Of a stretch of DNA of 64,000 nt, positions 17,242 to 29,857 are shown in pieces (position 1 is the first letter of the stretch; each line of letters opens with the position of its first letter). The translations under genes and the position numbers were made by a program. The stretch is from JASGIT01 sp047601665 (GTDB lineage Bacteria; Pseudomonadota; Gammaproteobacteria; Burkholderiales; Burkholderiaceae_C): the NCBI GenBank assembly GCA_047601665.1, contig JASGIT010000001.1, positions 3,658,001 to 3,722,000 on the forward strand. Reading direction: 5' to 3'. The notes below the pieces were generated by a model that was not told the DNA's origin, ran no database searches, and saw nothing but the letters and a program-made list of their open reading frames with translations.

Positions 17242-17638
17242 CCAGCAGCGTGCCCACGCTCAGCCAGCCGGGGTGGCGCACCAGTTCCGCCGCCTCGAAC
17301 GGCAGGTAGATGCCGCCGCTGACCGCCGCCAGCACCTCGGCCCAGGCCGCGCCGCGCAGCAGGCCGTAGGCTTCCACGAAGCGCAGCAGCGCATAGGCGG
17401 CGGCCCCCAGCGCCAGCAGGGTCAGGCGCGTGTCCTGCAGGTGCTGGGCGGCGGCGATGAAGATGCTCGGGTACTTGGCCGCCGGGTTCAGGTGCAGGTG
17501 CGCCACCAGATGGATGGCCAGTTGGTGCAGGTCGTGGCGCGCGAGCGCGAGCACGCCCGAGGCCACGGCCAGCACCAGCAGGCCCTTGAAGGCTTCGAAC
17601 GCGGCGATGGTGCGCAGGGCGTGGCGGGTGGAATTCAT
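17180..17638 (-). CDS. DUF2127 family membrane protein
   Basis: A 152-residue protein with about four hydrophobic segments (FEAFKGLLVLAVASGVLAL, LLALGAAAYALLRFVEAYGLL, VSGGIYLPFEAAELV, TLLVNVVVVAVAVFALW), consistent with DUF2127. The start overlaps the hipA stop by 4 bp, so it is translated from the hipBA transcript, and its 3' end overlaps DUF2894 on the other strand. Function unknown. Its coupling to a HipA kinase is unusual. Confidence 0.82.
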   Translation of the reverse strand: MNSTRHALRTIAAFEAFKGLLVLAVASGVLALARHDLHQLAIHLVAHLHLNPAAKYPSIFIAAAQHLQDTRLTLLALGAAAYALLRFVEAYGLLRGAAWAEVLAAVSGGIYLPFEAAELVRHPGWLSVGTLLVNVVVVAVAVFALWERRRRA

Positions 17639-18954
17639 GGTTTTTGGGCAAGGGTTACGCCGCCCGCCAGCCGCTCGCGCACGGCCCGGGCCATGCTGGC
17701 GGGCGCGTCGGCCAGCAGCGCGGGCCAGCGCGCCTGGGCCTGGGCGACAAGGTCGCGCAGCAGCGCGATGTGGCGCGGCACGCGCAGCAGGCCGGCGGAC
17801 TGGAGCAGGGCGCGCAGATCGTCCCAGGTGAAGGCGCGCAGCGTGCGGTCGATGGCGCGGTTGATGGCGTACTGGGTCTCGGGCACGCCGTCGAAGAATG
17901 CCGCCACGCAGACGGGGTCGTAGAGCGGGGCAAGCTGGGGCGTGCGACCGTCATCAGGGTAGGTCAGCGCCCAGTTCTTGAGGTGTGCGTCCGTGTTGCC
18001 CATGAGGATGAAGGCCACCATGCGCGCCAGGAACTCGCGCACGTCCTGCACGGGCTGGCGGCTCAGGCGGTTGAGCACGCGCAGCATGGTGGCCCAGTCC
18101 TTGTGGATGCCCTTGCCGTACTTCTGGCGCGGGGCGTAGCCCAGCACCTGGTTGAACTCCTCCATGTGCACGCGCGCGCCGTTCGCCAGGTGGTCGAAGC
18201 GCTGCACGGCCAGGATGTCGTCGAACGGAACGTGGCCCGGCAGGTCGGCCTCGGCGCGCGTGATGACGCGGGCCTGGGCGCAGTGCAGGCCCAGCGCGCC
18301 GCACAGCTGGTAGCCCATGTATTCGTTGGCGACGAGGTCGGGGTGCGCCGTGGTCGGCAGCTTGAGGATGGCGCTGCCCGCCTGCCCGCGCCGGTGCACG
18401 GTGTAGCGGCGGCCGTCCTGCACGGCGCTGAACTTGGTGACCACGCCGGGCAGCGAGGCCGCGTCTTCCACGGGGAATTCGACGAAGCCGGGCTCCAGCA
18501 CGTCCAGCCCCTGGGTGGTGTGCCACAGGCGCACCACGTCGGGCACGCCGTCCCGCGGCGGCACGGGTTCGACCTCGATCGCGCCCATGAGGTCGTGGCC
18601 CGCGGCGGCCAGCAGCTCGAATTCGTCGTCCTCGCCGCAGCCGCGCTCGTGCGCCAGGCGCGCGCGGTTGTGGCCTTCGGGCAGCAGGTTCTGGAAGTAG
18701 GCGGGCCAGCGCCCGTCGGTGCGCACCAGGCGCGCGTCGCGGCTCGCGGACAGGATCTGCCGCGTGGCGGCCTCGGTTTCGCCTTGGTAGCTGAGCGAGA
18801 GAGTGGGGCGCTTCGGGTCGTTGATGTAATCGTTGTCGAACGACACGCGCAGGATGTCGCCGTACTGCGACAGGTAGCCAATGCCCCGGCGCTGCCCCTG
18901 CTGGTGCAGGAACAGGCGCAGGTAGCGTATGGACGTAGAAATGGCGGTGGCCAT
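17635..18954 (-). CDS. hipA: HipA-type serine/threonine kinase toxin
   Basis: A 439-residue HipA-family kinase, which in E. coli phosphorylates glutamyl-tRNA synthetase and induces growth arrest and persistence. Seen: N-subdomain motif FQNLLPEGHNRARLA, a nucleotide-binding Lys in AILKLPTTAHP, the activation-loop region FDDILAVQRFDHL, the catalytic loop MGNTDAHLKNW near residue 321 (Asp and Asn present), and the metal Asp in PLYDP. Length is typical. Its ATG overlaps the hipB stop by 1 bp (TGATG). Target unknown. Confidence 0.92.
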   Translation of the reverse strand: MATAISTSIRYLRLFLHQQGQRRGIGYLSQYGDILRVSFDNDYINDPKRPTLSLSYQGETEAATRQILSASRDARLVRTDGRWPAYFQNLLPEGHNRARLAHERGCGEDDEFELLAAAGHDLMGAIEVEPVPPRDGVPDVVRLWHTTQGLDVLEPGFVEFPVEDAASLPGVVTKFSAVQDGRRYTVHRRGQAGSAILKLPTTAHPDLVANEYMGYQLCGALGLHCAQARVITRAEADLPGHVPFDDILAVQRFDHLANGARVHMEEFNQVLGYAPRQKYGKGIHKDWATMLRVLNRLSRQPVQDVREFLARMVAFILMGNTDAHLKNWALTYPDDGRTPQLAPLYDPVCVAAFFDGVPETQYAINRAIDRTLRAFTWDDLRALLQSAGLLRVPRHIALLRDLVAQAQARWPALLADAPASMARAVRERLAGGVTLAQKP

Positions 18955-19250
18955 CAGAGCCTTTCCACCACCGAGGGCGGTGCATCCACCCCTTCGGGCT
19001 GCGCCAGAAAGCGCCCGCCGGACTGGATGAACGCCTCCAGGCCCGGGCGCAGGCTGCTGGGCACGGCGATCAGGTCCAGCCCCAGCGTGCGCGCGAGTTC
19101 CTGCAGGGTGGACAGGCGCGGGTCGAGGCTGCCGCCCTCCAGCCGCTGCACGGTCATGCGCGCCAAGCCCGCGCGCTCGGCCAGTTCGGCCTGGGTGAGC
19201 CGGGCGGCTTTGCGGGCGAGGGCGAGGCTGGGAATGAGGTCGGTTGACAT
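18954..19250 (-). CDS. hipB: HipB-type XRE antitoxin
   Basis: A 98-residue helix-turn-helix protein (ARKAARLTQAELAERAGLARMTVQRLEGG) that should bind HipA and repress the operon. The ATG at 19250 (MSTDLIPS) is preferred; an upstream in-frame Met exists, but the extra residues are AT-rich leader. First gene of hipB-hipA-DUF2127. Confidence 0.9.
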   Translation of the reverse strand: MSTDLIPSLALARKAARLTQAELAERAGLARMTVQRLEGGSLDPRLSTLQELARTLGLDLIAVPSSLRPGLEAFIQSGGRFLAQPEGVDAPPSVVERL

Positions 19251-19262
19251 GATCGTTAATAT

Positions 19263-19284
19263 ACTCTTTTTATGAAAAATGAGT
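19263..19284. promoter_or_regulatory. Possible HipB operator
   Basis: Imperfect palindrome ACTC-TTTT..AAAA-GAGT (outer four bases of each half perfect) in the AT-rich leader directly upstream of hipB. Position fits autoregulation, but HipB binding is not demonstrated. Confidence 0.4.
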
Positions 19285-19315
19285 AGATTGATAATCAAAT
19301 GAATGAGCTATGGTT

Positions 19316-19372
19316 TTCATAGCTGCCAGCGCTTGCTGCACCTGGCCTGGAGGCCAAAAAGGCTTGAAATCA
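19316..19372 (-). repeat. Dispersed hairpin repeat, copy 3
   Basis: Near-consensus copy in reverse orientation (ATAGCTGCCAGCGCTTGCTG, then GGCCTGGAGGCCAAAAAGGC). It fills the gap between hipB and yigZ and runs into the yigZ stop codon. Confidence 0.8.
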
Positions 19373-19957
19373 TGCCTCCAGCCAGCCCACGCGCCCCTGG
19401 CCGCCGTCGTTCACGCGCTGCACGAAGGCCGCCGCCGCGTCTTCGGGCAGGCGCAGGTGCAGCGCCACCAGCGTGGCGTGCTCCACCGCCAGCAGTTCCG
19501 CGCCCGCCGCGTCGATCTCGCGCCGCAGCAGCCCTTCGAGCGCGTAGGGCACCTGGCAGTGCAGCGTGGCCATGCGCTGGAGCGTGACCTTGGGCGCGGC
19601 GAGCAGCGCCTGGGCCACGCAGTCGGTGTAGGCGCGCACCAGCCCGCCCGCGCCGAGCTTGACGCCGCCGAAGTAGCGCACCACGGTGGCCAGCACGCCC
19701 TCCAGCCCCTGGTGGCGCAGCACGTCGAGCATGGGGCGGCCCGCGGTGCCGCTGGGCTCGCCGTCATCGACGGCGGCGGACTGCCCGCCCGCCAGCAGCG
19801 CCCAGCACACGTGCGCCGCGCCGGGGTGCTGCTTCCAGAGCGCATCGACCGCCGCCTGCGCGCTGGCGCGGTCGGGCATGGGCTGCACGCAGCCGATGAA
19901 GCGGCTTTTCTTGACGATCAGCTCGCTGTGCGCGGCGGCGGCCAGCGTCTGCGCCAT
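19370..19957 (-). CDS. yigZ: YigZ/IMPACT family protein
   Basis: A 195-residue member of the UPF0029/IMPACT family, possibly a translation-linked regulator related to eukaryotic IMPACT. Seen: VKKSRFIGCVQP, DDGEPSGTAGRPML and VVRYFGGVKLGAGGLVRAYTD. Its ATG overlaps the livF stop by 1 bp, so it rides at the end of the liv operon. The stop lies at the edge of a dispersed repeat. Confidence 0.93.
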   Translation of the reverse strand: MAQTLAAAAHSELIVKKSRFIGCVQPMPDRASAQAAVDALWKQHPGAAHVCWALLAGGQSAAVDDGEPSGTAGRPMLDVLRHQGLEGVLATVVRYFGGVKLGAGGLVRAYTDCVAQALLAAPKVTLQRMATLHCQVPYALEGLLRREIDAAGAELLAVEHATLVALHLRLPEDAAAAFVQRVNDGGQGRVGWLEA

Positions 19958-20670
19958 CAGTGTCCGAGGTAGGCTTTGCGCACGTTCTCGTTCTTGAGCA
20001 GGTTGGCGCCCGTGTCTTCGAGCACCAGCCGCCCCGTCTCCAGCACATAGCCCCGGTCGGCGATCTGCAGCGCGCGGTTGGCGTTCTGCTCGACGAGGAA
20101 CACCGTGACGCCCGCGGCGCGGATGGTCTGGATGATCTCGAAGATCTGCGCAATGATGAGCGGGGCCAGGCCCAGCGTGGGCTCGTCCAGCAGCAGCAGG
20201 CGCGGCTTGCTCATGAGGGCGCGGCCAATGGCCAGCATCTGCTGCTCGCCGCCGGACATGGTGCCCGCGCGCTGCGCGGCACGGTCGCGCAGGCGCGGGA
20301 AGAGCGTGAACACATGCTCCATGCCGGCCTGGATTTCGTCCTTGTTCTGGAAGAAGCCGCCCATCTGCAGGTTCTCGACCACGGTGAGCGCGGAGAACAC
20401 GCGCCGCCCCTCGGGCGAGATGGCGATGCCCTTGCGCATGATGAGGTGCGAGGGCAGGCGGGTGATGTCCTCGCCCTCGAAGCGCACGGTGCCGCCGCTG
20501 GCGCGCGGGTTGCCGCACACGGTCATGATCAGCGAGGTCTTGCCCGCGCCGTTCGAGCCGATGAGCGAGACGATCTCGCCCTGGTTCACGTGCAGGCTCA
20601 CGTGGTTGACGGCCTGGATGGCGCCGTAGTGGGTGCTGATGTCGTTGAGTTCGAGCATGGCCGGCATCAC
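19957..20670 (-). CDS. livF: Branched-chain amino acid ABC transporter ATP-binding protein
   Basis: A 237-residue ATPase of the LIV/HAAT family. Walker A GSNGAGKTS, signature MSGGEQQ, Walker B LLLLDEPTLGLAP, and the LivF-type ending NVRKAYLGH. It hydrolyses ATP on the cytoplasmic face of the LivHM pore. The start overlaps the livG stop by 4 bp. Confidence 0.95.
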   Translation of the reverse strand: MMPAMLELNDISTHYGAIQAVNHVSLHVNQGEIVSLIGSNGAGKTSLIMTVCGNPRASGGTVRFEGEDITRLPSHLIMRKGIAISPEGRRVFSALTVVENLQMGGFFQNKDEIQAGMEHVFTLFPRLRDRAAQRAGTMSGGEQQMLAIGRALMSKPRLLLLDEPTLGLAPLIIAQIFEIIQTIRAAGVTVFLVEQNANRALQIADRGYVLETGRLVLEDTGANLLKNENVRKAYLGH

Positions 20671-21430
20671 TCTTCTCCCAGGTAGGCTTTGATGACGCGC
20701 TCGTCGCTGCGGATGGCGGCGGGCTGGCCCAGGGCGATGGGGCGGCCATGCTCCATGACCAGGATGCGTTCGGAGACGCCCATCACCAAGCTCATGTCGT
20801 GCTCGATCAACAGCACGGCCACGCCGTACTCGTCGCGCAGGCGGCCGATCAGGCCTTGCAGGTCTTTCTTTTCCTGCGGGTTCAGGCCGGCGGCGGGTTC
20901 GTCGAGCATGAGCACGCGCGGGCCGGTGACCATGCAGCGCGCGATCTCCAGCCGGCGCTGGTGGCCGTAGGCGAGGTTGCCCGCCTCGCGGTTGGCGAAC
21001 GCGCGCAGGCCCATGTAGTCCAGCCAGTGCAGGGCGTTCTGCAGCGCCTTGGCCTCGCTGTCGCGGTAGCCTCGGGTCTTGAACAGGCCGGTGAGCAGGT
21101 TGGTGGAGAGGTGCCGGTGCTGGGCGACGAGCAGGTTCTCCAGCGCCGTCATGCGCTTGAACAGGCGCACGTTCTGGAAGGTGCGCACCAGCCCGTGCTG
21201 GGCGACGGTGTGGCTGCCCAGGCCCGCGAGCTGCTGCCCCTGCAGCGCGACGCGGCCCGTGGTGGGGCTGTAGAAGCCGCTGATGCAGTTGAACACCGTG
21301 GTCTTGCCCGCGCCGTTGGGGCCGATGATGGCGAAGATCTCGCGCTCTTTCACGTCGAAGGCCACGCCGTCCACGGCCAGCAGGCCGCCAAAGCGCATGG
21401 ACAGCGACTCGACTTGCAGGAAGGGGGCGC

Positions 21431-21434
<4 letters not shown>
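20667..21434 (-). CDS. livG: Branched-chain amino acid ABC transporter ATP-binding protein
   Basis: A 255-residue LivG-type ATPase: Walker A GPNGAGKTT, the extended helical insertion after LVRTFQNVRLF typical of LivG, signature-region LAYGHQRRLEIAR, Walker B VLMLDEPAAGLNP. The ATG at 21434 overlaps the livM stop by 4 bp. Confidence 0.95.
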
Positions 21435-22683
<1,249 letters not shown>

Positions 22684-22684
<1 letters not shown>

Positions 22685-23610
22685 CAGACCTTCTCCACTT
22701 CCGGCTTGCCGAGCAGCCCCGTGGGGCGGAACAGCAGAATCAGCACCAGCAGGCCGAAGGCCACGATGTCCTTGTATTCCGACGAGATGTAGGCGGCGGC
22801 GAAGGTCTCCGCCACGCCCAGCAGCACGCCGCCCAGCATGGCGCCCGGAATGCTGCCGATGCCGCCCAGCACCGCCGCCGTGAACGCCTTCACGCCCACC
22901 AGGAAGCCGATGAACGGGTTGAGCTTGCCGACCGCCAGCGCGATCAACACCCCGCCCACGGCGGCCAGCACCGCGCCCAGCACGAAGGTGAAGGAGATGA
23001 CGCGGTTGGTGTCGATGCCCAGCAGGTTGGCCATGTGCATGTCCTGCGCGCAGGCGCGCGACGCGCGGCCCATGCGCGAATGCTGGATGTAGAGCGTGAG
23101 CGCGATCATCAGCACCACGGCCACCACGATGATCAGCACGCGGGTGTAGGGCACGTAGATCTCGAACCCGCCCTCGGTGCCGAAGCGCAGCGCGCCCGGC
23201 AGCAGCGAGGGCACGGCCATGTCGCGCGCGCCCTGGCCCAGCGCCACCCAGTTCTGTAGGAAGATGGACATGCCGATGGCCGATATCAGCGCCACCAGCC
23301 GCGGGCTGCTGCGCAGCGGCTTGTACGCCACCTGCTCGACCACGAAGCCGTACACGCCCGTGATGAGCACGGCCACGAGCAGCATCAGGCCCACCACCAC
23401 GAAGATGGGCAGCCCGCTCTGGGTGCCGATGGCCGCGAGGGTGACCAGGCCCGCGTAGGCCCCGATCATGTAAATCTCGCCGTGCGCGAAGTTGATCATG
23501 CCGATGATGCCGTACACCATCGTGTAGCCAATGGCGATCAGCGCGTAGATGGCGCCGAGCGACAGGCCGTTGAAAAGCTGTTGGATCAGCTGCGGTAGCA
23601 GGTCTGACAT
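22684..23610 (-). CDS. livH: Branched-chain amino acid ABC transporter permease
   Basis: A 308-residue permease partner of LivM, with LGAIYALIAIGYTMVYGIIGMI at the N-terminus, EQVAYKPLRSSPRLVALI in the middle and RPTGLLGKPEVEKV at the end. It lies 102 bp downstream of the binding-protein gene with a hairpin between, which may set different expression levels for the two. Confidence 0.95.
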
Positions 23611-23650
23611 AAGAAGCCTCTCGGTAAAGAGAAACGGGAAACGGGAATGT

Positions 23651-23696
23651 GAAAAAGCCCCAGGGCCGTTCCCTCGTGGGGTCGGGCGCTGGGGCG
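23651..23696 (-). terminator. Intercistronic hairpin between livK and livH
   Basis: On the minus strand GCCCCAG (23695-23689) pairs with CTGGGGC (23663-23657), followed by CTTTTTC. The loop is long and GC-rich. It probably stabilises the livK message or terminates part of the transcription so that the binding protein is made in excess. Confidence 0.6.
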
Positions 23697-23712
23697 GTTT
23701 GCCGTAAGGCGC

Positions 23713-24831
23713 TTACTTGGCGGCGGTCTTGCTACCGTCCTTGTGCCACTCGAACACCTGGAAGTCGAACGACTTCAGGTCGCCCTTCTTGTCCCAGGCG
23801 ACGTTGCCCAGGGGCGTGTCGAACGTGGCCTTGTGCAGGTGGTCGGCCACCTTGGCGGGGTTATCGCCCACGGCCTTGATGCTGTCCAGGATGACCTGCG
23901 CGGCGGTGAAGGAGGTGATCTGGAACGCGCCCGAGGGGTCGCGCTTCTTGTCCTTGAACGCCTTCACGATGGCGGCGTTCTTGGGGTTGGACGCGAAGTC
24001 GGCGGGCAGCGTGACCAACATGCCTTCCACGGCGGGGCCGCCGATGGCGTTGATCTCGGGGTTGCCCACGCCTTCGGGGCCCATCATGCGCACCTTCAGG
24101 CCCTGCTCGGCCGCCTGGCGCAGCAGCAGGCCCATTTCGGGGTGGTAGCCGCCGTAGTACACGAAGTCCACGCCCGCGCTCTTGAGCTTGGTGATGACGG
24201 CGGAGTAGTCGCTGTCGCCGGCGTTGATGCCCTCGAACAGCGCCACGTTGATGCCGGCCTTCTTCAGGTCGTCGCGCACCGACGAGGCGATGCCCTGGCC
24301 GTACGACTGCTTGTCGTGCAGCACGGCGACCTTCTTGGGCTTGATCTTCTCGGCGATGAACTTGGCGGCGGCGGGGCCTTGCTGGTCGTCGCGGCCGATG
24401 GTGCGGAAGATGAAGTGGTAGTTCTTGCCTTCCGTCAGTGCGGGCGACGTGGCCGAGGGCGTCACCACCACCACGCCTTCGTTGTTGTAGACCGGCGCGG
24501 CGGCGATGGAAGCGCCCGAGCACACGGGGCCGACCACGTAGTGGATCTTGTCGTTCACCACGCGGTTGGCGGCCACGGGGCCCTGCTTGGGCTCGCAGGC
24601 GTCGTCCACCACCACCAGTTCCACCTTCTTGCCGCCGATGCCGCCCGCGGCATTGGCCAGTTCCACGGCGGTGTTCGCGCCTTCCTTCACCATGTCGCCG
24701 TACTGCGTGACGGGGCCGGTGGCGGGAATGACCAGGGCGATCTTGATCTGCGCGTGCACGCTGCCTGCGATCAGCGCGCCTGCCACGCCCAGCGCGGCCA
24801 CCACAGTTTTCATGCGGAAAGGAGTGTTCAT
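23713..24831 (-). CDS. livK: Branched-chain amino acid ABC transporter substrate-binding protein
   Basis: A 372-residue periplasmic binding protein of the Leu/Ile/Val type I fold. A signal peptide (MKTVVAALGVAGALIAGSVHA after a short N-terminal stretch) is followed by QIKIALVIPATGPVTQYGDM and the ligand-pocket segments GPVCSGAS and TPSATSPALT. First gene of the liv operon; the ribosome binding site GGAGACGC precedes the ATG. Ligand could be leucine-like amino acids or a relative. Confidence 0.93.
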   Translation of the reverse strand: MNTPFRMKTVVAALGVAGALIAGSVHAQIKIALVIPATGPVTQYGDMVKEGANTAVELANAAGGIGGKKVELVVVDDACEPKQGPVAANRVVNDKIHYVVGPVCSGASIAAAPVYNNEGVVVVTPSATSPALTEGKNYHFIFRTIGRDDQQGPAAAKFIAEKIKPKKVAVLHDKQSYGQGIASSVRDDLKKAGINVALFEGINAGDSDYSAVITKLKSAGVDFVYYGGYHPEMGLLLRQAAEQGLKVRMMGPEGVGNPEINAIGGPAVEGMLVTLPADFASNPKNAAIVKAFKDKKRDPSGAFQITSFTAAQVILDSIKAVGDNPAKVADHLHKATFDTPLGNVAWDKKGDLKSFDFQVFEWHKDGSKTAAK

Positions 24832-24931
24832 GAGCGTCTCCGTTCGTAACCAGAATGTTGAAAACCCGCGAGTCTAACGGTTCCCCACCCCTATGGGCGG
24901 CGTTGTAACCCCCAAGACCCACGGAATAAGG

Positions 24932-24957
24932 GGCAACCCTTAAACTATAGGGTTGCC
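24932..24957. promoter_or_regulatory. Perfect inverted repeat upstream of ygiQ
   Basis: GGCAACCCT and AGGGTTGCC (9 bp each, perfect) are separated by TAAACTAT in the divergent livK-ygiQ intergenic region, 30 bp before the ygiQ start. It could be an operator or a 5' leader hairpin; no known family matches by eye. Confidence 0.5.
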
Positions 24958-24987
24958 TGCGCTTATCGCGGGTTTGCAGGTCCCGCC

Positions 24988-27432
<2,445 letters not shown>

Positions 27433-27446
27433 GCGCGGCGTTCCTG

Positions 27447-28592
27447 TCAGGCCTCGAGCGGCACCTGCCAGGCGTCGTAGCCGTAGACCCAGTCGGCATT
27501 GCCGCCCTGGCGCAGCCAGTTGTTGCCGCGCGAGCCGATCTGGATCTGGCTGGCCCGCTCCATGCGCATGCGCTCGTAGCGCGCGAGCGCGGCCGTCACC
27601 TGCTCGGCGCGGTCGATCGCGGCCAGGTTGCGCGCCAGCACCACGCCATCCTCGATGGCCATGCCCGCGCCCTGGGCCATGAAGGGCATCATCGGGTGGC
27701 AGGCGTCGCCCAGCAGCGTGAGCCGGCCTTGCGACCAGCGCGGCAGCGGGTCGCGCTCGTACAGCGCCGTCTTGAGCACGCTGTCGCAGGCATCGAGCAG
27801 CGCGCGCGCATCGGGGTGGAAGTCGGCGTAGAAGCCGCGCAGCTCCTCGACGCTGCCGGGCGTGGTCCAAGATTCCTCGTGCCACGAGTCCTGCGCCGTG
27901 GTGGCGAAGATGAAGGTGTCGCGCCCCTGGTTCAGCGGAAAGGTCACAATCTGGCTCTCGGGCGTGGGGCCCCACCACTTGGTGAAAGCGCCGATGTTGG
28001 GCACTTCGCGCACGCGCTCGGTCGGCACCACGGCGCGGAACGCGACCACGCCGGTGAAGCGCGGGCTCTCGGCGCCGAACATGGCGTTGCGCACCACGGA
28101 GTGGATACCGTCGCCGCCGATCAGCACGTCGAGGCCATCGACCCGGCTGCCGTCCGTGAATGCGATGGAGACGCCGCCCGCGCCGTCGGCGATGCTTTGC
28201 GCGCGCTTGGCGAACTGCACCCGCTCGGCGGGAAAGGCGTCGGACAGCGCGGCCAGCAGGTCAGCGCGGTGGATGGTGAGCTGGGGCGCACCGTACTTGC
28301 GCTCCGCCTCGTCGCCCATGACCAGGCGCGAGGTCTCCTCGCCGCTGTCCCAGGTGCGGCTGATGCGGTGCGTGGGCCGCGCGGCCGAGGCGCGCACATC
28401 GCGGGCGATGCCTTCGCCCAGACCGTCCAGCGCGCGCACGGCATTGGGCGTGAGGTTGATGTCGGCGCCCACGCGCAGGAACTGCTTGCTCTGCTCGAAG
28501 ACCGTCACGTCGTGCCCGGCCTGGTGCAGGGCGTTGGCGGCCGCGAGGCCTCCGATGCCGGCGCCGACGACGCCGATTTTCAATGCGACCAT
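27447..28592 (-). CDS. FAD-dependent aromatic monooxygenase (NicC/salicylate hydroxylase type)
   Basis: A 381-residue class A flavoprotein monooxygenase: Rossmann GAGIGGLAAA at the N-terminus, the DG motif IGGDGIHSVVR in the middle, and FAD-ribityl motif LLGDACHPMMPFMAQGAGMAIED near residue 290. The ending WVYGYDAW resembles 6-hydroxynicotinate 3-monooxygenase (NicC), but salicylate or 3-hydroxybenzoate hydroxylase relatives are equally possible. It converges on ygiQ and is divergent from an AraC regulator that may control it. Confidence 0.85.
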   Translation of the reverse strand: MVALKIGVVGAGIGGLAAANALHQAGHDVTVFEQSKQFLRVGADINLTPNAVRALDGLGEGIARDVRASAARPTHRISRTWDSGEETSRLVMGDEAERKYGAPQLTIHRADLLAALSDAFPAERVQFAKRAQSIADGAGGVSIAFTDGSRVDGLDVLIGGDGIHSVVRNAMFGAESPRFTGVVAFRAVVPTERVREVPNIGAFTKWWGPTPESQIVTFPLNQGRDTFIFATTAQDSWHEESWTTPGSVEELRGFYADFHPDARALLDACDSVLKTALYERDPLPRWSQGRLTLLGDACHPMMPFMAQGAGMAIEDGVVLARNLAAIDRAEQVTAALARYERMRMERASQIQIGSRGNNWLRQGGNADWVYGYDAWQVPLEA

Positions 28593-28781
28593 GTACTGTG
28601 TGCTCCTTGTATCCGTCGGCCTCAGGCCGGGTGGTTGACGATGCGGCCCGGAGCGGTGGCACGGCGGTGTCTCCTTCGGGGTTCGCTAAGATCGGATTGT
28701 TCGGCAGCGGCGGCCTGCGCTCTACCGCCAAGAGGCCTGATTTGGGCACTATCCGTTCAGCCTGCGGACGGGCCTTGACCG

Positions 28782-29768
28782 ATGGACACACTCAGCGAAG
28801 TTCTCGATATCTGCCGCTCCGAGCGCGCGGTGACGGCGCGTTTCGCGCTCAGCGCGCCCTGGGGCCTGCGCTCCGAAGGCGTCTCGGGCGCGATGATCCG
28901 CATGGCGCGCGGCGAGCCCTACTGGCTGCAGGTCGATGGCATGGAGCCCGTGCGCGTCGAGCCCGGCGACCTCGTCATGCTGCCCACCGGCGCGCCGCAC
29001 ACAGTGGCCTCCGACCTGGGCGTGGTGCCGGAGCCGTTCTCGCGCATGATCGCGCGGCATGCGCAGGGCCCCAAGGACGAGAACCCGCTGGTCTTCAGCC
29101 ACGGCGGCGGCGGGTCGGGCACCGATATGTTTTCGGCGCTGGTCTGGTTTTCGGCCTACTGCCGGCACTCGGTGTTCCGCATCCTGCCGCCGCTGATCCA
29201 CGTGCGCGAACACGACCTGCCGCTGGCCGACTGCCTGGCCATGACCATGCAGTCGCTGACCCTGGAGACGCTGGCGCGGCGCCCCGGTTGGCGCCTGTCG
29301 GCCGCGCGCATGGGGGAACTGCTGCTGGTCAACATCCTGCGCGAGCACCTGGCGCACGAAACCGCTGCTGGCGAAGGCTGGCTGCGCGGGCTGGGCGATC
29401 CGGCCATCGCCCGCGCCATCGTCGGCATGCACCGCGCGCCGCAGCGCGACTGGGGCGTGGAGTCGCTGGCCGCCGAGGCCGGCATGTCGCGCACGCGCTT
29501 CAGCACCCGCTTCAAGGAACTGGTGGGCGCGGCGCCCATCGCCTACCTGACCGCGCACCGCATGGCGCTCGCGGCCCAGCAGCTGGAGGCGGGCCTGCCG
29601 TCGAGCCGAGTCGCCGAAAGCGCGGGCTACGAGTCGCCCAAGGTGTTCGCGCGCGCCTTCCGCCGCTGGTGCGGGCTGACGCCCCGGGCCTACCTGGCCC
29701 GCGAGACCGCCCAGCAGGCGGGCTGGCAGCAACAGGCCCGCCAGATGGGAGAGCAAGGGCCGGGCTGA
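28782..29768 (+). CDS. AraC family regulator with cupin sensor domain
   Basis: 328 residues: an N-terminal cupin (PF12852-like; LQVDGMEPVRVEPGDLVMLPTG) and a C-terminal AraC domain (VESLAAEAGMSRTRFSTRFKELVG, then VAESAGYESPKVFARAFRRWCG). Divergent from the flavin monooxygenase across 189 bp, so it is the natural candidate regulator of that gene. Confidence 0.9.
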   Translation: MDTLSEVLDICRSERAVTARFALSAPWGLRSEGVSGAMIRMARGEPYWLQVDGMEPVRVEPGDLVMLPTGAPHTVASDLGVVPEPFSRMIARHAQGPKDENPLVFSHGGGGSGTDMFSALVWFSAYCRHSVFRILPPLIHVREHDLPLADCLAMTMQSLTLETLARRPGWRLSAARMGELLLVNILREHLAHETAAGEGWLRGLGDPAIARAIVGMHRAPQRDWGVESLAAEAGMSRTRFSTRFKELVGAAPIAYLTAHRMALAAQQLEAGLPSSRVAESAGYESPKVFARAFRRWCGLTPRAYLARETAQQAGWQQQARQMGEQGPG

Positions 29769-29857
29769 GGAGGGCGTGGCGGACACGACGCGCCCACCGG
29801 GCTCCGCGTTGCGGTGGGATGTGCTTGAATCCCATGGAATTACCCCGTCATCTGTCC

